A DNA stretch of 64,000 bases, taken from the NCBI GenBank assembly GCA_965237995.1, contig CBDEGO010000003.1, positions 434,001 to 498,000 on the forward strand. The letters run 5' to 3'. The notes under the pieces were generated by a model, which saw only the letters and a program-made list of their open reading frames with translations, was not told where the DNA came from and did no database searches. Both the position numbers and the translations under genes were made by a program. Each line of letters begins with the position of its first letter. Positions within the stretch are counted from its first letter, which is position 1. Source of the stretch: JAAELZ01 sp965237995 (GTDB lineage: Bacteria > Pseudomonadota > Gammaproteobacteria > Arenicellales > Poriferihabitantaceae). Positions 36,412 through 45,459 of the stretch are shown piece after piece.

Positions 36412-37329
36412 CTATACCGACTCCTTGCCAACAAAGCTAAAGTTCTCAAATTCACCTGCATTTAGGGCTTCGCGCATTAAGGTTGAGGTTGCTTTAGTCA
36501 TCGGCAATACTGGGTTGCCATGCACCCAAACCATGCCTAGCGTTTGTGAAACAGTGGGTTGTTCGAGTAATTTTTGCTTAGTATTTGGCAAATGAGCAAA
36601 ACGTTTAGGAACAATTGTAGCCAAGTCTCCAGCCATGGCATGAAAAGCCAATTGAAAGATAGAATTAGATACTAAGATAGGCATACAACTTACGCCTGCT
36701 TGCTCAAACGCCTCATCCATTATCTGCCTTTCTCGCATTGACTTAGACAACAAACACAATGGCAACTTAGATGCTTCTGCCCACGAGATGGTAGGGCTAT
36801 TATCTAACCAGTCGTTATCAGGTAACAGCAGATACAACGGCTCTTCATATAAAGCCATGGTCACGAATCGATCCAAGTCTGGATTGTCTAAATAGGTCAC
36901 ACCGATATCAATTTCAAAATTGGTCAACCCGAGTACTAATTGATCAATTCCCATAAATTGAATGTTTAGTTGTACTGAAGGATACCGTGATTGAAAAAGC
37001 TGACTCACAGTAGGAAATAATGGCGAACTAAGCGGGGTCGCCCCAATACGCAGCCGCCCATTCAAATCGCTGCGCATGACGCTAAGTTCTTCTATCATCG
37101 CCGATCTATCTGCTAAAAGACGTTTAGCCCACGTCACCACTCGCTTACCTTCCTCGGTGAATCCTTGGAATTTTTGTTGCCTCAGAATTAACGGAATACC
37201 TAATTCTTCCTCTAAACTTTTTAAGGCACTTGAAAGGCTCGGCTGCGACACATGGCATTTTTCAGCAGCTCGGCCAAAGTGCTTTTCTTGCTCAAGTGCC
37301 ACAAGGTATTGAAACTGTCTTAAAAACAC
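36412..37329 (-). CDS. LysR-family transcriptional regulator
   Basis: 305 residues. N-terminal winged helix-turn-helix (LRQFQYLVALEQEKHFGRAA; CHVSQPSLSSALKSLEEELG) and a periplasmic-binding-protein-like effector domain (GRLRIGATPLSSPLFPTVSQ onward). Divergent from the TauE/SafE gene and followed on the plus strand by the PanB/Rieske operon, so it is the probable regulator of the catabolic region. The effector is unknown. Confidence 0.88.
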   Translation of the reverse strand: MFLRQFQYLVALEQEKHFGRAAEKCHVSQPSLSSALKSLEEELGIPLILRQQKFQGFTEEGKRVVTWAKRLLADRSAMIEELSVMRSDLNGRLRIGATPLSSPLFPTVSQLFQSRYPSVQLNIQFMGIDQLVLGLTNFEIDIGVTYLDNPDLDRFVTMALYEEPLYLLLPDNDWLDNSPTISWAEASKLPLCLLSKSMRERQIMDEAFEQAGVSCMPILVSNSIFQLAFHAMAGDLATIVPKRFAHLPNTKQKLLEQPTVSQTLGMVWVHGNPVLPMTKATSTLMREALNAGEFENFSFVGKESV

Positions 37330-37476
37330 AATACACCTCTTAATATTGAAGTATCTGACCTCGATCTCATTGGCAATATATATGAAATCGCTAATTCACG
37401 CGAAGTAGTCTATCATTAGGACAGCATCAGCGCCTTGGTTAATTTTCAACTTATTTTATTTTCAGCAATTTGCTTC

Positions 37477-38217
37477 ATGGTTTTAACTCCTCTACTGTCA
37501 CTAGTTGTTCTCCTTGTAGGTATCTTGATCGGTAGCGTAGGTATTGGGGGCGTTTTACTTGTTCCTTCACTCAAGTTTCTTGGAGACATTCCATTACACA
37601 CTGCAATTCCGGCTTGCATGTTAAGTTACATCGCCACGGGTTCGGTTGGTGCTTTAATCTATGCGCGACATGGCACGATTAACTGGTCGATGGCCACTAA
37701 AGTATGCTTAGGCGCCTTACCTGGCGCTTACTTAGGTGCTTTTTTATTGCCCTATATTCGCGCTGAACTACTTGAAGTATTTATCGCCTTGCTCATCTTG
37801 GCTTCTGGCACTAACGCTTTGCGTCGACATGTTAATGAAAAAGCAAACCAGCAAAGTCAACATGACACTCCATTATTATTGATTGGCGCTGTTTCCGGCC
37901 TTGGGTCTGCTCTTAGTGGAACAGGTGGCCCGTTAGTCCTGATTCCAATTTTAATTTGGTGCAAATTACCTGTATTGACAGCGATAGGCTTATCACAAGT
38001 CATTCAGATTCCTATTTCTGCATCCGCTAGCGTGGGCAATTTTATTCACGGACAATTAGACCTTAGATTAGCCCTTGTGCTTGCCATTACCATGATAGGC
38101 GGCACTATAATTGGAGCAAAAGTCGCGCACCATCTTCCTGCTGAGCCACTTAAAAAATTCGTGGCCTGCCTATTGATAATGGTAGGCTTGATGATGCTAG
38201 CGCGGCTTCTTTTATGA
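37477..38217 (+). CDS. TauE/SafE (TSUP) family membrane exporter
   Basis: About 246 residues from ATG 37477; a TTG at 37435 would add 14 residues. Eight or so hydrophobic segments with the family repeats LVGILIGSVGIGGVLLVPSL and GAVSGLGSALSGTGGPLVLI. TSUP proteins move sulfite, sulfoacetate or other organosulfur anions across the inner membrane. Its place between the LysR regulator and an oxygenase operon suggests export or uptake of a pathway anion. Confidence 0.88.
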   Translation: MVLTPLLSLVVLLVGILIGSVGIGGVLLVPSLKFLGDIPLHTAIPACMLSYIATGSVGALIYARHGTINWSMATKVCLGALPGAYLGAFLLPYIRAELLEVFIALLILASGTNALRRHVNEKANQQSQHDTPLLLIGAVSGLGSALSGTGGPLVLIPILIWCKLPVLTAIGLSQVIQIPISASASVGNFIHGQLDLRLALVLAITMIGGTIIGAKVAHHLPAEPLKKFVACLLIMVGLMMLARLLL

Positions 38218-38280
38218 AAAATAATCAATTCAGCCATGATTGGAGCCAGCCAGTAGCAGTGGCACTCCCTATCAAATCGA

Positions 38281-38302
38281 ATAGCTTTTAGGTAAAAGCT
38301 AT
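38281..38302. promoter_or_regulatory. 22-bp perfect palindrome, candidate operator (site 1)
   Basis: ATAGCTTTTA-GG-TAAAAGCTAT, 10-base arms with a 2-base centre. Its centre lies about 68 bases before the predicted transcription start, the usual place of a LysR-type recognition site. The outer part ATAGC-N12-GCTAT recurs at 42763-42784 upstream of the ABC transporter genes. Confidence 0.55.
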
Positions 38303-38323
38303 CACGCGATAAAAAATATCTCT

Positions 38324-38353
38324 TTGACTCTATTATTGCTGACTACCTATGAT
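38324..38353 (+). promoter_or_regulatory. Sigma-70 promoter of the PanB-like/Rieske operon
   Basis: TTGACT (38324-38329), 18-base spacer, TATGAT (38348-38353). Predicted start near 38360, about 60 bases before the ATG of the PanB-family gene. Confidence 0.6.
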
Positions 38354-38421
38354 TCGTGACTGTAAAAGCACATCGATAAAGTGCTTTATTGTTCGCAAAA
38401 CCAAATCATAGGAGAAAACTA

Positions 38422-39318
38422 ATGACAGATGCAGCACCACGTAAAAAAGTCACCATAAAAGGCCTACAAAAGAAAATGCGCGAGGGTGAAGGCATCGTAC
38501 AAATGGCCATCTATGATTATCGTAGCGCTGTCATCGCCGATCGCCTTGGTATAGATATTTTATGCGTATCAGACACGGGCGGTATGGTTTTATTTGGTCA
38601 TAAATCAACTGTCACCGTGAGCTTTGAAGAAGTGATGATGATGTCTCAAGCAATTGACCGCGGAAGCCAATATGGCTTACGTATGGTTGATATGCCTTAC
38701 TGGAGTTTTCATGTATCAGCAGAACAAGCAGTAGAAAGCGCTGGGCAATTTGTTTCACGCGCAAACGCCGAAGTCATGAAATGTGAAGGCAACCAGCATC
38801 ACGCCAAAAACATTGAGGCGATTGTTAAAGCAGGCATTCCTGTACAAGGCCATATTGGGGTTACCCCAATGCGTATGCCACAACTAGGCGGCTTCTTTGC
38901 GCAAGGTAAAACTTCTGACCGCGCTAAAGAACTAGTGGATGACGCTTGGGCCATGGTAGATGCTGGCTGTTTTTCTGTCATGTGCGAAGTGACCAGTCAG
39001 GAAGTTTGTGAATACCTCACTGAAGTACTCCCAGTGCCGGTCATCAGTTTAGGGGCTGGCAACCGAGCGCACGGTGTTCATATCATTACTTCGGATCTAT
39101 TTCATTTATACGAAGAGCACACCCCCCGCCATTCCAAAATCTATACTGATCTGATTCCAATCATGGAAGACGTATTTATTCAATATCGTGACGAGGTTAA
39201 GTCACGTGTATATCCAGGCCCAGAGCACACCGTTTATATGAGCGACAAGCAAGTAGCTAAATTCGCAAAAGAAATGAACTGGGAAACAAAGCTAGCAGAA
39301 TTAGACGCTGCCAAATAA
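38422..39318 (+). CDS. PanB-family (ketopantoate hydroxymethyltransferase-like) enzyme
   Basis: 298 residues from the ATG at 38422, which has a TAGGAGAAAA ribosome site. The barrel matches PanB: YDYRSAVIADRLGIDIL, SDTGGMVLFGH (metal-binding D), MVDMPYW (second D), MKCEGN (lysine), GHIGVTPMRMPQLGG and the glutamate at SVMCEVTSQ, so all catalytic residues known from E. coli PanB are kept. It is longer than E. coli PanB (264 residues) and sits at the head of a Rieske oxygenase operon, not with panC, so a catabolic aldol or retro-aldol step is more likely than pantothenate synthesis. Isocitrate-lyase-like chemistry is less likely. Confidence 0.82.
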   Translation: MTDAAPRKKVTIKGLQKKMREGEGIVQMAIYDYRSAVIADRLGIDILCVSDTGGMVLFGHKSTVTVSFEEVMMMSQAIDRGSQYGLRMVDMPYWSFHVSAEQAVESAGQFVSRANAEVMKCEGNQHHAKNIEAIVKAGIPVQGHIGVTPMRMPQLGGFFAQGKTSDRAKELVDDAWAMVDAGCFSVMCEVTSQEVCEYLTEVLPVPVISLGAGNRAHGVHIITSDLFHLYEEHTPRHSKIYTDLIPIMEDVFIQYRDEVKSRVYPGPEHTVYMSDKQVAKFAKEMNWETKLAELDAAK

Positions 39319-39360
39319 ACGATCATTTTTAAAATTTAATTTACTGACGAGATACATATT

Positions 39361-40632
39361 ATGTCATCAAGAAATCACGCACAATGGAACGCCACCCCTG
39401 ATTTACAACCAGGTGAGTGGGTTGATAGTAGAATTTATTCTGACCAAGAAATATTCGAGGACGAACTGAGTAAGATTTGGAGCAAAACCTGGATTCCTGT
39501 CTGTCACGAGTCCGAACTTAAGGATGCTTATTCTTTTCGTACTATGTCGATCGCACGCGAGCCCATTATTGTTGTTCGCGGAAAGGACATGGTTGTACGT
39601 GCTTTCTTAAATGTATGTCCTCATCGCGGCAATATGATTGAACGTCGCCCGTCTGGTAACTTTAAGCGTGGCACACCATCAGGCACGCCTAAGACCATGA
39701 CATGTATGTTTCATGCATGGCAATTCGACATGAAGGGCAAGTGCGTCAATATCACCCGAAAAGAAGAGGGTTATCAAGACCGTTTATGCGAGTCTCAAGT
39801 TGGTTTGCGTGAGTTAAAATGCGAAGTCTATTTCGGTGGTTTTGTCTGGGTTAGCCTAAATGATGACATCGGAATGGATGTTGAAGAATTTGCCGCAGGT
39901 TCACTAGATGTATTAGCCCCATCATTGAACGAAGAGCCATTGGAGGTTTTTCACTACCATAAGGCTATAATTCCTTGTAATTACAAGCTCTGGCACGACA
40001 CAAACTGCGAGTTCTATCACGACTTCTTACACTATCATAACCGCATCACTGGTTTTAACGATGCTTACTTTGCGCGTAAAAACACCGGTTTTGATCATGG
40101 ACATATCAATGTCGGCAGCTTTGAAGTCCAATATGATAATTACGAAGGCTCGCACTCTCGAGAAGAGCTGTCCTTCCCTCATCTCCCGCCTAACCATTGG
40201 TACATGATTGACATGTTCCCCGGTGTTAACTTTAACTTACGCGGTTCTGCACTACGCTGTGATTTAATGACGCCACTTGGTCCAAATTCTGTAATGATTG
40301 AGTTTAGAGGCCTAGGCTTAGCAAGTGACTCTGCAAAAGACCGTCAAACTCGTATTAACCACCATAATTCAATCTGGGGTCCTTTTGGGCGTAATTTGCA
40401 CGAAGATTTATTAGCTGTATCTGCTCAAGGCACCGCTATGCATCCCCTAGCCGAGAGTCGCAATATAATCCAAGGGCGCCATGAGAACGAGACGATCCAC
40501 GACGAGAATGGCATGCGTCACTATTATGAAGAGTGGGGTCGAAGACTCAATCGCGCACCTAGCAACCCTGATCAGGACTTTACGCCTTACCCAGTATCTG
40601 ATCAGCAGGCCGCTCAAGCCGCTGCTGGCTAA
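39361..40632 (+). CDS. Rieske ring-hydroxylating oxygenase, alpha subunit
   Basis: 423 residues. Rieske cluster ligands C86, H88 (NVCPHRG) and C115, H118 (TCMFHAW), with a longer than usual interval between the pairs. The catalytic iron region is NYKLWHDTNCEFYHDFLHYH: the position of the canonical bridging aspartate is glutamate (E217), followed by H220 and then H224 or H226 instead of the canonical H-x4-H. The terminal oxygenase uses electrons from the ferredoxin and reductase encoded downstream. The substrate is unknown; an aromatic or quaternary-amine type compound is possible. Confidence 0.9.
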   Translation: MSSRNHAQWNATPDLQPGEWVDSRIYSDQEIFEDELSKIWSKTWIPVCHESELKDAYSFRTMSIAREPIIVVRGKDMVVRAFLNVCPHRGNMIERRPSGNFKRGTPSGTPKTMTCMFHAWQFDMKGKCVNITRKEEGYQDRLCESQVGLRELKCEVYFGGFVWVSLNDDIGMDVEEFAAGSLDVLAPSLNEEPLEVFHYHKAIIPCNYKLWHDTNCEFYHDFLHYHNRITGFNDAYFARKNTGFDHGHINVGSFEVQYDNYEGSHSREELSFPHLPPNHWYMIDMFPGVNFNLRGSALRCDLMTPLGPNSVMIEFRGLGLASDSAKDRQTRINHHNSIWGPFGRNLHEDLLAVSAQGTAMHPLAESRNIIQGRHENETIHDENGMRHYYEEWGRRLNRAPSNPDQDFTPYPVSDQQAAQAAAG

Positions 40633-40707
40633 CGAGTCCATTGACTTATACCGGTGGCTAAATTAGCGGTCACCGGTCCTTACCTAACTACAGATTTGGA
40701 GGCCGCC

Positions 40708-41205
40708 ATGGCTACGAATACACGCGAAACAAAAGAAAAAATAAAAGAACTTATTTATAACACCTGTATCCACCTAGACGACCATCAATGGGAAGCTTGG
40801 CATGACAATTGTACTGATAACTACAATTATGCCATCCGGGCCTACAGCCAAGAAATTCAGGCCGACATGAAATATCATGGTGGTGACAAAGAATACATGG
40901 AGTCAATCACAAGTATGTTGCCGAAACATAACAGTGATCAATCTCCGCTTAAGCGACATTGTGTGGTTTATAGAATAGAAATCGCAGAAGATGGCATGTC
41001 CGCGACAGCCATTACTTCACTAGTTGTATACCAAACGCAGCTTGATGGGATCAATTCACATGTTGATGCAGGAAGCTCAAGCGTATTTTTAGTCGGCCGT
41101 TACAATGATAAATTCGCTATTGATGGCGATAGCATTAAATTTGAAGACCGCGAAGTTCGCTTAGACACACGCCGTTTGGACAAAGGCACACACTGGCCAA
41201 TTTAA
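40708..41205 (+). CDS. Ring-hydroxylating oxygenase, beta subunit
   Basis: 165 residues from ATG 40708, preceded by TTGGAGG; a GTG at 40654 would add 18 residues. NTF2-like fold typical of the small subunit, with SPLKRHCVVYRIEIAEDG and VGRYNDKFAIDGDSIKFEDR. It forms the alpha3-beta3 hexamer with the upstream alpha subunit and is structural. Confidence 0.85.
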   Translation: MATNTRETKEKIKELIYNTCIHLDDHQWEAWHDNCTDNYNYAIRAYSQEIQADMKYHGGDKEYMESITSMLPKHNSDQSPLKRHCVVYRIEIAEDGMSATAITSLVVYQTQLDGINSHVDAGSSSVFLVGRYNDKFAIDGDSIKFEDREVRLDTRRLDKGTHWPI

Positions 41206-41240
41206 ATCCGACACCATAAAACCGTAATAAGAGTCAGAAT

Positions 41241-41585
41241 ATGAGCTGGAAACCAGTCTGCCCTGCAAGCGAAGTAAAGCAAGATAAATTAAAGGAATAC
41301 ACCATCGACGGTATTGATATTCTCATCGCCAACGTTGGCGATGGATTTCGTGCCTATCCGCCTGTTTGTCCGCATATGGAAGAATACCTTGAAGGGTCTG
41401 GAATTTGTGCCAATAATGTAATGACCTGCGACCGCCATCTTTGGCAATGGAACATGAAAACAGGCGAAGCGATGGGCCCGGCCGAAAAGCCTCTTTTGAT
41501 GTATAAAACCAAAGAAGAAGATGGCCAAGTCATGGTCTTTCTAGACGAAGAGTTAGAGTACGATTTCGATGATGATGACGACTAA
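41241..41585 (+). CDS. Rieske-type ferredoxin
   Basis: 114 residues. One Rieske site: PPVCPHMEEYLEGSG and MTCDRHLWQWNMKTGEA (C-x-H, C-x2-H). An acidic tail DFDDDDD ends the protein. It carries electrons from the reductase to the alpha subunit. Belongs to the same operon, 35 bases after the beta gene. Confidence 0.9.
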   Translation: MSWKPVCPASEVKQDKLKEYTIDGIDILIANVGDGFRAYPPVCPHMEEYLEGSGICANNVMTCDRHLWQWNMKTGEAMGPAEKPLLMYKTKEEDGQVMVFLDEELEYDFDDDDD

Positions 41586-41639
41586 GCTCACAGCTATTTA
41601 GCGGCCTCTTGTTATCTATAATCGTTTATAGAATTCACT

Positions 41640-42683
41640 TTGTTAATCGAGATCGAAAAAAAGTCTCAGACTTATCAGTTTGAAGCTGATCCCAGCGAGA
41701 AGATACTTTATGCTGGGTTGCGCGCAGGCATTCCTCTCCCCTATGAATGCGCTACCGGCACTTGTGGTTCTTGTAAGGCACGAGTAAACAAAGGTTCCAT
41801 TGATGAAGGCTGGTCAGAAGCACCGGGGAAGGCACGTTTTAAACCAGAAAAACGAGAAATTCTAATGTGCCAATGCACAGCTGAATCAGCGTGCAACCTA
41901 AGTGTACCAGCGAAGATAACGCCTTTTCGTGATGACGACATAGACCCTAATCATCATCACGGAAAAATCACCCAATGGGAGAAATTAACCAGCGACGTAT
42001 TACGTTTTGAAGTTCAACTTTCCACTGAAATATCATTTCATGCAGGCCAGTTTTTTGCACTCGAAGCAGCTACTGTAGAGGGACGCAGAGCCTATTCGAT
42101 GGTCAACTTTGAGCCTAGCACGAACCGCTTGGAATTCATCATTAAACAAAACCCAAGCGGTGCCTTCTCAAGCTGGGCGTTTGATGCTTGCCGCGCAGAA
42201 GAGAGCATTAAACTATTCGGTCCTCTTGGCCACGCTACGTTTCATTCTGATGAATCTCACAACCTATTCATGATTGCGGGTGGGTCTGGTATTGCGGGCC
42301 TAATGTCTATTCTAGAACACGCCAGACTGACTGGTTACCTCAAAGAGCACAAGGCCACCTTATATTTTGGTGTACGCACACCAGCAGATCTATTTTTCTC
42401 AGATCGCTTACACGCGATTCAACAAGAATTCCCAGATACCGTTAGCATCAACATTGTATTTTCTAACGAACCTCCATCCGCAGAACAGTTATTAAGTAGT
42501 GGTGGACTTCACTACGCGCACGGAATGGTCCATGAACATGCTCTACCAGCCGCACAAGAAAACGGCGATAACTGTATGCACTATCTCGCGGGGCCGGCTC
42601 CGATGGTAGAGGCATTAATTCGGCCTCTCATACTGGACGCCAAAATTCCTGCTGACCGAATTCGTTACGACAAATTCAGTTAG
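41640..42683 (+). CDS. Oxygenase reductase: 2Fe-2S ferredoxin fused to FAD/NAD(P)H reductase
   Basis: 347 residues, TTG start. The N-terminal plant-type ferredoxin has CATGTCGSCKARV and a last ligand in LMCQC; then a flavin domain (RAYSMVNFEP) and a nucleotide domain (MIAGGSGIAGLMSILEHA; YLAGPAPMVEALIRPL). This completes the electron chain NAD(P)H, reductase, Rieske ferredoxin, alpha subunit. Confidence 0.9.
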   Translation: MLIEIEKKSQTYQFEADPSEKILYAGLRAGIPLPYECATGTCGSCKARVNKGSIDEGWSEAPGKARFKPEKREILMCQCTAESACNLSVPAKITPFRDDDIDPNHHHGKITQWEKLTSDVLRFEVQLSTEISFHAGQFFALEAATVEGRRAYSMVNFEPSTNRLEFIIKQNPSGAFSSWAFDACRAEESIKLFGPLGHATFHSDESHNLFMIAGGSGIAGLMSILEHARLTGYLKEHKATLYFGVRTPADLFFSDRLHAIQQEFPDTVSINIVFSNEPPSAEQLLSSGGLHYAHGMVHEHALPAAQENGDNCMHYLAGPAPMVEALIRPLILDAKIPADRIRYDKFS

Positions 42684-43219
42684 TTATTACCTTCTTTAAG
42701 AAATAAAATCCGCTGCATATCTTACTGGACGGCGACTTAAGCGCGTCTTCACTCATTGATAAATAGCGTCCTATTAGATGCTATTTATACCCTAGGCACG
42801 TTGCGCCTTCTGAAAATAATCTGTAGTTCTCCTACATTCAGAAATAAAATGATAAAAATCGCCTCAAAAAGACCCACTTTACGGGTTAGACAGCATCTAT
42901 ACCAATATTATTTAATTCGACATAGCCAATGTCCGCACAGCTATTTTTTATTTGAAAATATCAACAAAATTAAATTTTATATAGGCATTAATAAATATTA
43001 GCCAAACACCTAAATTTACAAATTTGACTATATAAGCGTACAATTATTAACTAATACCGACCCCTTTGATAGGTTGTATCAATCGCTCAATTGAATCGAA
43101 TGATTTTACAAATCAATGCCAATAGTTTCATATACAATGACGATCTGATGAGCCAAATGTATGACATTAGATGCGTATTATATTACAACGATAAATACAA
43201 CCTATTTTGGAGAGAGATT
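42684..43219. other. Intergenic region ahead of the ABC transporter genes
   Basis: 536 A+T-rich bases without a convincing gene. It holds the dyad at 42759-42788 (site 2) and a weak promoter candidate CTGAAA-17-TACATT at 42810-42838. A second stretch around 43025-43140 has TTGACT and TACAAT-like hexamers without good spacing. Confidence 0.55.
42759..42788. promoter_or_regulatory. Inverted repeat, candidate operator (site 2)
   Basis: ATAAATAGC (42759-42767) and GCTATTTAT (42780-42788) are perfect 9-base arms with a 12-base gap. The core ATAGC-N12-GCTAT equals the outer frame of the palindrome at 38281-38302, with identical spacing. It is not followed by a T run, so a terminator is less likely. 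Confidence 0.5.
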
Positions 43220-44365
43220 ATGAGAAAACAGATTCGCGATATTCAACACAAGCTAGCCACAGCGATGGTTGTAATGAGCGTAGCTACAGCGGGCTCGGTA
43301 TCAACTGTAAACGCCGCAGAAATCGATTTTGGCAACGTTGGAGACCCAATTAACCTCGTAGTAGGCTATCAACCTTATTACACTGAAGCGTGGTCCGGGG
43401 TAGTCATGAAAGGACTGAAGCTATACGAAAAATATTTACCTGAAGGTTCAACGGTAGAATTTCAGATTGGTTTACAAGGCGGTATCATTGTAAATGCGAT
43501 GTTGGCCGGTAAGCAGCACATTGGCTATATGGGTGATATGCCTGCAATCGTTGCCACCACTAAAGAGCGGGTGGCAGATGTACGTATCGTTGCCACAGCA
43601 GGCTTAGGTGAAGACCAGTGTAACAATATGCTAGTCAGAACCGATGCACCTGAATTTGCTAATTCGGATGAAGCCATCGACTGGATGAACGGTAAAGTGG
43701 TTGCTGTCCCTAAAGGCGCTTGTACAGATCGCTTTGCATTGGCGGTTTTTGAAAAGAAAAACGTTAAACCTGAGCAATATTTAAACCAAAATATCGAAGT
43801 GATTACCAGTGGCTTTCGCGCTGGAAAACTCGATGCTGCGGCAATCTGGGAGCCTACCGCTGCACGTTTAATAGAAGAAGGTCTGGCGCGTAAAGTGGCT
43901 ACAGGCGCTTCTGTTGGCGAAAATGACGGCGGCTTTATTGATATGCGTGGTGATCTTATCGACCAACGCCCTGACGTTGTTAAAGCTTGGTTAAATGCTG
44001 AGCTCGATGCTCAGTTGTTCATGGCTGACCCTGCCAACACGATGGCTGTTGTAAAGATGGCGGCTGAGCAGACCACTGGGTTTGAAGATAAAGTACTGTG
44101 GAAGGCACTGGTTGGCAGCACGCCAAAGGACCAAGGTGGTACCGATGTGCGTAACGAAATGGCCTTTGCTATTACGCCAAAAGCACAAGCATTGATCGAT
44201 AAGGCGACAACGTTTCTACACTCTATCAAAACTATCAAGGTGGATACACTTCGCGACAATGCCATTGAGACCAGTTTCACGGAAGAAATACTTAAAGAAC
44301 GTGGTTTGTCTGCTCCGATCGGTAAAATTTTAGCGCAACCAGACTCTGCATTCACTGGCGGCTAA
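43220..44365 (+). CDS. ABC transporter substrate-binding protein (NitT/TauT type)
   Basis: 381 residues from ATG 43220, which has a GGAGAGAG ribosome site; the longer frame to 43091 lacks one. Signal peptide KLATAMVVMSVATAGS ending VNAAE. The mature protein starts INLVVGYQPYYTEAWSGVV and continues FQIGLQGGIIVNAMLAGK, resembling nitrate/taurine/sulfonate-binding proteins. It is the only binding protein for the two permease-ATPase pairs downstream. Confidence 0.9.
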   Translation: MRKQIRDIQHKLATAMVVMSVATAGSVSTVNAAEIDFGNVGDPINLVVGYQPYYTEAWSGVVMKGLKLYEKYLPEGSTVEFQIGLQGGIIVNAMLAGKQHIGYMGDMPAIVATTKERVADVRIVATAGLGEDQCNNMLVRTDAPEFANSDEAIDWMNGKVVAVPKGACTDRFALAVFEKKNVKPEQYLNQNIEVITSGFRAGKLDAAAIWEPTAARLIEEGLARKVATGASVGENDGGFIDMRGDLIDQRPDVVKAWLNAELDAQLFMADPANTMAVVKMAAEQTTGFEDKVLWKALVGSTPKDQGGTDVRNEMAFAITPKAQALIDKATTFLHSIKTIKVDTLRDNAIETSFTEEILKERGLSAPIGKILAQPDSAFTGG

Positions 44366-44420
44366 ACCTCACCGACGCTAACTTCAGCAATAACGCTAAT
44401 AAAAAGTTAGCTGCTTTGAA

Positions 44421-44446
44421 AACCCCTGCCGCTAGTGGCGGGGGTT
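44421..44446 (+). terminator. Hairpin between binding-protein and permease genes
   Basis: AACCCCTGCC pairs with GGCGGGGGTT (one G-T pair) around a 6-base loop, followed by AATTAAATAATTT rather than a solid T run. It may partly terminate or protect the upstream message, raising binding protein over membrane parts. Confidence 0.6.
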
Positions 44447-44602
44447 AATTAAATAATTTGCGACTTGCAAGCCAATAGAATTGGTTTTAAAAGCATAACT
44501 AAAGCCGATGCGAGTCTCTTAAATTCGAACTAAACGTCCCTAGCGATGGATAAGCCACGGGCAATAATATAAAGGAGTAATCAATTTTGTGAGCTGGACA
44601 AT

Positions 44603-45457
44603 ATGAGTCAACCTAATACGACCAATATGAATTTGACGATGTATCGTATATCGTCATGGCTAAAAAGCCCTAAACCATACTTAATGTTTATCGGTTTTGC
44701 CTTCTTTCTGTTATTTTGGTACCTTGCTGTAGAGGTTTGGAAACTCCCTCGATTTCAGGACATGCCTGGTTTAACGGAAGTATTCACTGAATGGTTCAGC
44801 AAAGACCCCTATTACGGCTTATCGTTTTACACCCCCGAATACTATAAGCATATCGGCATCAGCCTTAGGCGTATTGCCTATGCATTTTTTCTTGCCACCG
44901 CTTTAGGTGTTCCCTTAGGTCTGTTTTTGGGCTGGTCGCAAAAGTTACGCGAGTATATTTTCCCGTTGTTTGAAGTATTCCGCCCTATTCCAGTGCTTGC
45001 TTGGGTACCACTGGCAATCATCATTTTCAGCGGCTCTGAAACACCTGTTATCTTTCTGACTTTCTTGGCTTCATTTTTTGCAACGACCTTGAACACCATG
45101 CTGGGCGTTGAATCAATCGATGAATCTTATAGCCGAGCAGCCTATTGCCTCGGCGCTAGCCGCTGGCAGGCCTTCAAGCACGTCGTCGTGCCGGGCGCGA
45201 TGCCTTATATATTCACAGGTTTACAAATATCTATCGGAGTTGCTTGGTTTTCACTGGTGGCAGGTGAAATGGTTTCTGGGCAGTATGGCTTAGGCTACTT
45301 AATCAACACCGCCTATATGATGATCGAATACCCGAAGATCATCATTGGCATGATCACGCTTGGGGTTATTGGGTATTCAACCAGTGCCTTAGTCCGACTA
45401 GCGGGCGACTACATGATGCAGTGGCGCGTACGCGAACTTGCTCTTAGTGGAGAATAA
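44603..45457 (+). CDS. ABC transporter permease 1
   Basis: 284 residues, about six membrane segments starting with YLMFIGFAFFLLFWYLAVEV. The coupling loop is SYSRAAYCLGASRWQAFKHV, then VVPGAMPYIFTGLQISIGVA, of the SsuC/TauC/NrtB type. A 3-base gap to the first ATPase gene. It pairs with the second, different permease at 46314. Confidence 0.92.
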   Translation: MSQPNTTNMNLTMYRISSWLKSPKPYLMFIGFAFFLLFWYLAVEVWKLPRFQDMPGLTEVFTEWFSKDPYYGLSFYTPEYYKHIGISLRRIAYAFFLATALGVPLGLFLGWSQKLREYIFPLFEVFRPIPVLAWVPLAIIIFSGSETPVIFLTFLASFFATTLNTMLGVESIDESYSRAAYCLGASRWQAFKHVVVPGAMPYIFTGLQISIGVAWFSLVAGEMVSGQYGLGYLINTAYMMIEYPKIIIGMITLGVIGYSTSALVRLAGDYMMQWRVRELALSGE

Positions 45458-45459
45458 GA

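Noticed and set aside
36259..36465. Plus-strand frame of 68 codons before the LysR gene
   Set aside because: No ribosome site, cysteine- and arginine-rich composition, and it runs into the 3' end of the LysR gene on the other strand.
42756..43001. 81-codon frame in the space before the ABC genes
   Set aside because: It starts inside the inverted repeat, has no ribosome site and an A+T-driven composition; treated as non-coding.
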